This document shows positions 59,660 to 64,000 of a stretch of 64,000 nucleotides of DNA, one piece after another. Made by a program: the position numbers and the translations under genes. Where the stretch lies: assembly GCA_000687975.1 (NCBI GenBank), contig JIAB01000001.1, forward strand, positions 2,580,001 through 2,644,000, given 5' to 3'. Below the pieces are notes generated by a model. It did no database searches and was not told where the DNA came from. It worked only from the letters and a program-made list of their open reading frames with translations. Position 1 is the stretch's first letter. Each line of letters starts with the position of its first letter. Origin of the DNA: Lachnospiraceae bacterium AC2031 (GTDB lineage Bacteria > Bacillota > Clostridia > Lachnospirales > Lachnospiraceae).

Positions 59660-60484
59660 ATGCAAGTTTTCGATACACATGCACACTATGATGATAAGGC
59701 ATTTGATGAAGATAGAGATGAACTTCTGGATGGAGCTCTCCTTCAGGAACTAAATCTTGAATATGAGACTGCGGATGGTAAGTTAGAGGAGAAAAAATAC
59801 AAGGTGTCAAATGTGGTCAACATTGGCTGTAGTATTAAGTCTTCCATAACCTCATCTGAAATGTCCAAGAAGTATGATTATATGTATTCAGTTGTAGGTG
59901 TTATTCCTCATCATGTGGATGGCATGACAGAAGAGGATATTGATACACTTCGCAACTTGGCAAAAGAGAATAATAAGGTAGTAGCTATAGGTGAGATAGG
60001 ATTGGATTACTACTATAATGAGCCGGCCAGAAATCTTCAGAAAGTATGGTTTGTCAGGCAGATGGAACTTGCCAGGGAACTGGGACTTCCGATAGTTATT
60101 CATAGCAGGGAGGCAGCTCAGGATACTGTGGAATTAATGAAGGCTGCCAAAGCTTCTGAGATAGGTGGAGTTGTACATTGCTATTCGTATTCTGAGGAGA
60201 TAAGTCGAGAGTTTTTGAAGATGGGATTCTTCTTTGGAATTGGAGGCGTGATAACATTTAAAAACTCTAAGAAGCTACGCAGGGCTGTGGCAAGTATTCC
60301 ACTTGAATCCATAGTTCTGGAGACAGATAGTCCATACCTTACTCCTTCTCCCAATAGAGGAAAGAGAAATGATTCAAGATATCTGCCGTATGTTATTCAT
60401 GAGATAGCAAAAATCAAGAATATTCCCCCTGAAGAGGTGGCTGAAACGGTATACCAGAATGCGCTTAAACTGTATAGGATATAA
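59660..60484 (+). CDS. tatD: TatD family metal-dependent hydrolase
   Basis: A 274-residue TIM-barrel DNase/hydrolase. VFDTHAHYDDKAF carries the metal-binding HxH, VAIGEIGLDYYY holds the bridging Glu, PIVIHSREA the third His, GGVVHCYSYS the fourth, and ETDSPYLTPSP the final Asp. It probably trims DNA or acts in DNA quality control. The usual TatD start is here extended at DGALLQELNLEYETADGKLEEKKYKV, a slightly larger insertion than usual. The ATG at 59660 fits the family; a GAAAGG site is 12 bases upstream. Confidence 0.9.
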   Translation: MQVFDTHAHYDDKAFDEDRDELLDGALLQELNLEYETADGKLEEKKYKVSNVVNIGCSIKSSITSSEMSKKYDYMYSVVGVIPHHVDGMTEEDIDTLRNLAKENNKVVAIGEIGLDYYYNEPARNLQKVWFVRQMELARELGLPIVIHSREAAQDTVELMKAAKASEIGGVVHCYSYSEEISREFLKMGFFFGIGGVITFKNSKKLRRAVASIPLESIVLETDSPYLTPSPNRGKRNDSRYLPYVIHEIAKIKNIPPEEVAETVYQNALKLYRI

Positions 60485-60507
60485 GGTGCGAACAATGTAG
60501 TTTTTTC

Positions 60508-60536
60508 TTTACATATTTTGACGCTCATAATATAAT
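60508..60536 (+). promoter_or_regulatory. Promoter of the tandem GGDEF gene
   Basis: TTTACA at 60508-60513, a 17-base spacer and TATAAT at 60531-60536. Confidence 0.75.
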
Positions 60537-60595
60537 TAAAGTGGTGTTTTTATAAAAGTATTTGGGGTTTTATAAGATATCGAAAGGGGTAGGAT

Positions 60596-61501
60596 ATGAA
60601 CGCTGTAATTGAAAGCTTAACAAAGGCTTGTAAGACTGATAGTGGAGTTTTAGCACTTATAAATGTGGACAACTTTGCTCTGTTTAACGACATTTATGGA
60701 ATGGAATGTGGAGACAAAGTAATCCAGAAATGCATTCAGGTAATTGATAAGGTTACTGAGGGGGATGATATCAAGGCAAGTCTCGGTGGAGATGAGTTTG
60801 TGGTATTTGCTAAGAACCTTAAGGATAAGGGCGAGCTTATTGCCATGACAGCATATATCAATGAGAAGCTTGCTTATTATATTACTGATCTTGTAGGTGC
60901 TGACAACACAGTATCTCTTGGAGTATCTACAGGAGCGGTATTTGTACCAGAGTATGGTGACAGCTATGAGGACCTTTTCCACAAGGCTGATAAAGCACTG
61001 GCAACTGCTAAGCAGATAGGTAATCATGGATGTTCATTCTATGAGCCATCACCTAGAGATAGGGAAATGGTATATGATATCGGTAAGATTACCGAGAAGC
61101 TTGATGAGGACAGTGAGCTTCGTGGAGCTATGTGGCTTGATAGCGTATATTTTGGAATCGTTTACAGATACATAAGAAGATATCTGAGTACCTATGGCGA
61201 GGATGCTGCTAAGATGCTTATTACTCTTGATCTTACAGCTGACAATATAGGTGAGGAACATTTCCATCAGATAGTTAAGGAGTTTGGAAAGGTTGTTGTT
61301 TCCGCTCTTAGACGTAGTGATGTTGTATTCCAGAGTAGAAGTAATCAGTTCTTCCTTCTTCTTCCAAAGATGAACGAGGAATATATTGATAAGATGAGCA
61401 GCCGAATAAAGAAAAAGTTTAGAGAGGCTGGGCTCGATGATGTTATGGATATAGACATCAGTTATGAACTCATTATCTCAAAGAAAGAAGATGAGATGTA
61501 A
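60596..61501 (+). CDS. Soluble tandem GGDEF protein, second domain degenerate
   Basis: A 301-residue cytoplasmic protein without sensor or membrane domains. The first GGDEF domain (1-155) is intact: LINVDNFALFNDIYG, SLGGDEFVVF (62-71) and FHKADKALATAK. The second half (about 175-295) follows the same fold (ITLDLTADNIGEEHFHQIVKEF, then LRRSDVVFQSRSNQFFLLLP), but its signature reads SRSNQF, so it should not be active. One active and one inactive copy may form an internal dimer that regulates c-di-GMP synthesis. RBS AAAGGGG precedes the ATG. Its own promoter is near consensus. Confidence 0.85.
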   Translation: MNAVIESLTKACKTDSGVLALINVDNFALFNDIYGMECGDKVIQKCIQVIDKVTEGDDIKASLGGDEFVVFAKNLKDKGELIAMTAYINEKLAYYITDLVGADNTVSLGVSTGAVFVPEYGDSYEDLFHKADKALATAKQIGNHGCSFYEPSPRDREMVYDIGKITEKLDEDSELRGAMWLDSVYFGIVYRYIRRYLSTYGEDAAKMLITLDLTADNIGEEHFHQIVKEFGKVVVSALRRSDVVFQSRSNQFFLLLPKMNEEYIDKMSSRIKKKFREAGLDDVMDIDISYELIISKKEDEM

Positions 61502-61528
61502 ATCATCTAAATAATTAGTGGACGATAT

Positions 61529-62392
61529 ATGGATAAGAATAAAATGCTAAGTAATCCGCAGGAGACCATCAAGGTTATACAGGAAAATGGATTTACTTTT
61601 CATAAAAAATATGGGCAGAATTTTCTTATTGATTCACACGTGATTGATAAGATTATTTCTGTGGCTGATTTAGACAAAAATTCCAGGGTTCTAGAAATAG
61701 GCCCTGGAATTGGTACGTTAACCCAGTATCTTGCAGAAGCAGCAGGTGAGGTTGTCGCAGTCGAAATAGACGATAAGCTGATACCTATACTTAGTAAGAC
61801 TCTTGCTGAGTATGATAACGTTAAAGTTATTCATGGGGATATTTTAAAACAGGATACAGAAAAGATATTCGGAGGAGCTCCATTTAAAATTGTGGCTAAT
61901 CTTCCGTATTACATAACCACTCCAATCATTATGAATCTACTGGAGTCGGGAGTTCCTGCGGAGTCTATAACTGTAATGATCCAGAAAGAGGTTGCTGAAA
62001 GAATGCAGGCGTCTCCAGGAAGTAAGGACTACGGAGCACTGTCGCTTGCTGTTCAGTATTATTCTGAACCATATCTTGCGGCAAACGTACCTCCAAATTG
62101 TTTTATGCCAAGGCCAAATGTAGGCTCAGCTGTGATCAATCTAAAGAGACTGGAGACTCCTCCTGTATCTGTAAAGGATCCTGAGCAGATGTTTAAACTG
62201 ATCAGAGGTGCCTTTAATCAGAGGAGAAAGACTTTGGCAAATGCTGTTGGTAATTATGATGGTGTTGCCTTTAGCAGAGAAAATGTTGAGGCAGCTCTTG
62301 TAGCTTTAGGATTAGATACCAGGGTAAGAGGAGAGGCGCTGACTTTGGAACAGTTTGCGGCCCTGTCCGATGAACTGGATAATCAAAAATAA
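61529..62392 (+). CDS. rsmA: 16S rRNA dimethyladenosine transferase
   Basis: RsmA/KsgA (287 residues) dimethylates two adjacent adenines in helix 45 of 16S rRNA. FHKKYGQNFLID at the N-terminus, SAM-binding VLEIGPGIGTLTQYL, VVAVEIDDKL and catalytic NLPYYITTPI are all present, and FNQRRKTLANAV in the C-terminal domain is typical. The Shine-Dalgarno site is weak (GTGGAC). It precedes tadA by 14 bases, so two RNA-modification genes form an operon. Confidence 0.96.
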   Translation: MDKNKMLSNPQETIKVIQENGFTFHKKYGQNFLIDSHVIDKIISVADLDKNSRVLEIGPGIGTLTQYLAEAAGEVVAVEIDDKLIPILSKTLAEYDNVKVIHGDILKQDTEKIFGGAPFKIVANLPYYITTPIIMNLLESGVPAESITVMIQKEVAERMQASPGSKDYGALSLAVQYYSEPYLAANVPPNCFMPRPNVGSAVINLKRLETPPVSVKDPEQMFKLIRGAFNQRRKTLANAVGNYDGVAFSRENVEAALVALGLDTRVRGEALTLEQFAALSDELDNQK

Positions 62393-62406
62393 TAGAGATA
62401 TATGAT

Positions 62407-62889
62407 ATGACAGAAGACGAGAAGTACATGAAGCAGGCCATTAAACTGGCTCAAAAAGCATATGACAATGGGGATGTTCCCATAGGTTGTGTGATTGTCC
62501 ATGAAGGAAAAGTTATAGCCCGAGGTTATAACAGACGTAATAAAGATGGACAGGTTTTGGCTCATGCAGAGCTTATGGCTATTCGTAAAGCTTCAAAGGT
62601 CCTTGGTGACTGGAGGCTGGAGGAATGCACCATGTATGTAACTCTGGAACCATGTCAAATGTGTGCTGGCGCAATAGTTCAAGCAAGGATACCCAAAGTA
62701 GTTATGGGATGTATGAATCCTAAGGCAGGATGTGCTGGCTCTATACTTAATCTATTGGATATAAAGGAATTCAATCATCAGGTTGAAACTGTAAAAGGAG
62801 TGCTGGAAACGGAGTGTTCAGAACTGTTAAAGACCTTCTTTAAACAGCTTAGACAGCAGTCAAAGGACGAAAAAAATGAGAGGACTTGA
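62407..62889 (+). CDS. tadA: tRNA adenosine(34) deaminase
   Basis: A 160-residue zinc deaminase making inosine at the wobble position of tRNA-Arg. The active site is HAELMAI (His53, Glu55) with PCQMCAGAI (Cys83, Cys86), and MGCMNPKAGCAGS is the family loop. Length is normal. The stop codon overlaps the -35 element of the SRP RNA promoter. Confidence 0.95.
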   Translation: MTEDEKYMKQAIKLAQKAYDNGDVPIGCVIVHEGKVIARGYNRRNKDGQVLAHAELMAIRKASKVLGDWRLEECTMYVTLEPCQMCAGAIVQARIPKVVMGCMNPKAGCAGSILNLLDIKEFNHQVETVKGVLETECSELLKTFFKQLRQQSKDEKNERT

Positions 62890-62914
62890 CTGATATAGGT
62901 AGATTATGTATACT
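62886..62914 (+). promoter_or_regulatory. Promoter of the SRP RNA gene
   Basis: TTGACT at 62886-62891, a 17-base spacer and TATACT at 62909-62914. The -35 overlaps the end of tadA. The start would be near 62921, so a short 5' trim is expected. Confidence 0.8.
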
Positions 62915-62932
62915 TAAATAGTTATAAAATTT

Positions 62933-63195
62933 CCGCGCAGCCGGGGAGATAGCGGTGCCCTGTACCTGCAATCCGCTATAGCAGGGGTGATGGCCGGCCT
63001 CGAACTGTTTCTTGCGAGGCTGCCCTTAGTAAGTGACGTTGATATTCAGGTCTTACGCGACAGGAACCTATGAACCGTGTCAGGTTGGGAACAAAGCAGC
63101 ACTAAGTAGGACCTCTCTGTGCGCCGTGAGGTTGCCTGGGTTGAGTAGGCTGCTAAGGTAACGCTCGTTTGGGCTTTGCAAAGCTGGTCGCGCGG
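62933..63195 (+). ncRNA. ffs: Large-type bacterial signal recognition particle RNA
   Basis: A GC-rich, roughly 263-base RNA gene in AT-rich surroundings. Its ends pair (CCGCGC with GCGCGG), and the 5' part contains GGTGCCCTGTACCTGCAATC, matching the Alu domain of Bacillus scRNA. The S domain shows GTGTCAGGTTGGGAACAAAG followed by CAGC and later GGTTGCCTGGG, with a GGAA tetraloop that binds Ffh. This is the long Firmicutes form, not the 4.5S form. It fills most of the 394-base gap between tadA and the HD-domain gene. Confidence 0.95.
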
Positions 63196-63283
63196 CTTTA
63201 AAAAAATGTGGCAAAATTCGTTAAAAAGTGCTATGATAATAGATGTGTTTTTGCGACTACTTATAATGTTAGGGGTATAAGGA

Positions 63284-63874
63284 ATGGATTACTCAGAAGT
63301 AATAGAGTTTGTCAAGAAGACGACTTCTGAAAATAATAGATCTGAACAATATCCATTTAGGAACAGCTATGATCACACCATGAGAGTTTATCGGTGGGCT
63401 ATACGACTTCAGGCCAAGCTTGGAGGCGATTTGGATGTCATTGTCCTGGCTGCACTGCTTCATGATATTGGTTGGGAAGCTGATAGACCTTGTAATGAAG
63501 TCAGCGCCGAGGTGGCTGTTGAATATATGGATAGTATCGGGGTAAATCCTGAGATAATCGTTAAAGTTGGTGAGATAATAATGATGTGTCCAGATAAAGA
63601 TAGTGATAAAGATCTGTCTTTGGAGTGCCGCATTGTTATGGATGCAGATCTTCTTGATGAGGTTGGCGCAGTTGGAATTATGAAGGACTGCATGACAACA
63701 GCTCTTGAAGGTGATGCTAGTTATAAAAAAGCATATTACAGAGTTAAAGAGTTCTACAGACAATATAAACCACTTGTAAGATGTTGCAAGACTGAAACGG
63801 CGAGAACCGAATACTCAAAGAGAATGCAGCTAATTGAAGGATATATTTATCAATTAGAAAAAGAAATCTTTTAA
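63284..63874 (+). CDS. HD-domain phosphohydrolase
   Basis: A 196-residue HD-domain protein. The metal ligands are visible in SYDHTMRVYRWA (His), VLAALLHDIGWEADR (His-Asp) and CRIVMDADLLDEVGAVG (distal Asp). This is a compact single-domain hydrolase of the type annotated as putative phosphohydrolase; natural substrates may be nucleotides, and no second domain is present. A short AAGGA precedes the ATG. It is the first gene after the SRP RNA. Confidence 0.88.
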   Translation: MDYSEVIEFVKKTTSENNRSEQYPFRNSYDHTMRVYRWAIRLQAKLGGDLDVIVLAALLHDIGWEADRPCNEVSAEVAVEYMDSIGVNPEIIVKVGEIIMMCPDKDSDKDLSLECRIVMDADLLDEVGAVGIMKDCMTTALEGDASYKKAYYRVKEFYRQYKPLVRCCKTETARTEYSKRMQLIEGYIYQLEKEIF

Positions 63875-63916
63875 AGATATAAAAAATATTTTTTAATTAG
63901 CAAAAGGAGTAAAAAA

Positions 63917-64000
63917 ATGGCTAATAAACTTGGAAGAATTATAATAGGTATCATTATTATTTGTGCTCTTGCAGTAGTTATATTCATGGTTCTGCCGGGA
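63917..64000 (+). CDS. Start of a membrane protein, 3' end missing
   Basis: AAAGGAG precedes the ATG at 63917, and the frame stays open to the end of the window (28 codons). The visible part is MANKLGRIIIGIII followed by a hydrophobic helix. It is a signal or membrane anchor; the family cannot be determined from this piece. Confidence 0.6.
   Translation, partial: MANKLGRIIIGIIIICALAVVIFMVLPG

Noticed and set aside
1-64000. Prophage, CRISPR array, restriction system, insertion sequence, tRNA or 5S/16S/23S rRNA gene
   Set aside because: No integrase, transposase, spaced repeats, methylase or cloverleaf sequence was recognised; genes look like core chromosome with normal spacing.

Overview
The window is a low-GC, gene-dense stretch of a Firmicutes chromosome. 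Large Bacillus-type SRP RNA, a glmS ribozyme, a Zur-type zinc operon, GH94 cellobiose phosphorylase, GH77 amylomaltase, DUF212 and FatA-like thioesterase proteins and frequent TTG/GTG starts point to a plant-sugar-using anaerobe of the Lachnospiraceae (Butyrivibrio or Pseudobutyrivibrio-like). That placement is inference. No prophage, insertion sequence, CRISPR array, restriction system, tRNA or 5S/16S/23S rRNA gene was recognised.

Positions 1-13,800: a truncated PAS-GGDEF-EAL protein, a DUF212 membrane protein, a somewhat divergent folP, then a zinc operon (zur-znuA-znuC-znuB plus a lipoprotein with a CC motif) behind a promoter carrying three Fur/Zur-type boxes. Then come trmL, an unusual protein joining a degenerate Hsp70-like body to a GrpE tail, a small membrane protein, a zinc-ribbon membrane protein, an Orn/Lys/Arg-decarboxylase-like enzyme and proA.

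Positions 13,800-31,900: a MATE exporter overlapping a 603-residue unknown membrane protein; an HlyD-MacB-type exporter operon; a private acyl carrier protein and acyl-ACP thioesterase; cellobiose phosphorylase on the minus strand; a second ABC exporter with a two-component system; a HIT protein and an aldose epimerase-like protein. The promoters of both exporter operons carry similar TTAAGG direct repeats with an 11-base period, so the local response regulator may control both.

Positions 31,900-47,000: metK with a divergent ornithine-carbamoyltransferase-like gene, a terminator, then pyrB-pyrI, an ABC exporter pair, murA, metG, a lipoprotein, and the amino-sugar block: glmS (ribozyme-controlled), a left-handed beta-helix acetyltransferase-like protein and glmM. 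Together these suggest a local GlcN-6-P to GlcNAc-1-P route feeding peptidoglycan synthesis with murA and ddl.

Positions 46,800-64,000: a DivIVA-like coiled-coil protein with cysteines every 11 residues (ten of eleven positions), an output-less sensor protein, mreB, recD2, comF and ddl. A minus-strand group follows: CPBP protease, an unknown membrane-anchored protein, plsC, malQ and an aminotransferase. Then plus-strand tatD, a tandem GGDEF protein, rsmA, tadA, the SRP RNA, an HD-domain protein and the start of one more membrane protein. The strongest candidates for undescribed biology are the cysteine-hendecad coiled coil beside mreB, the Hsp70-GrpE fusion, and the carbamoyltransferase lacking the usual ornithine and catalytic motifs.
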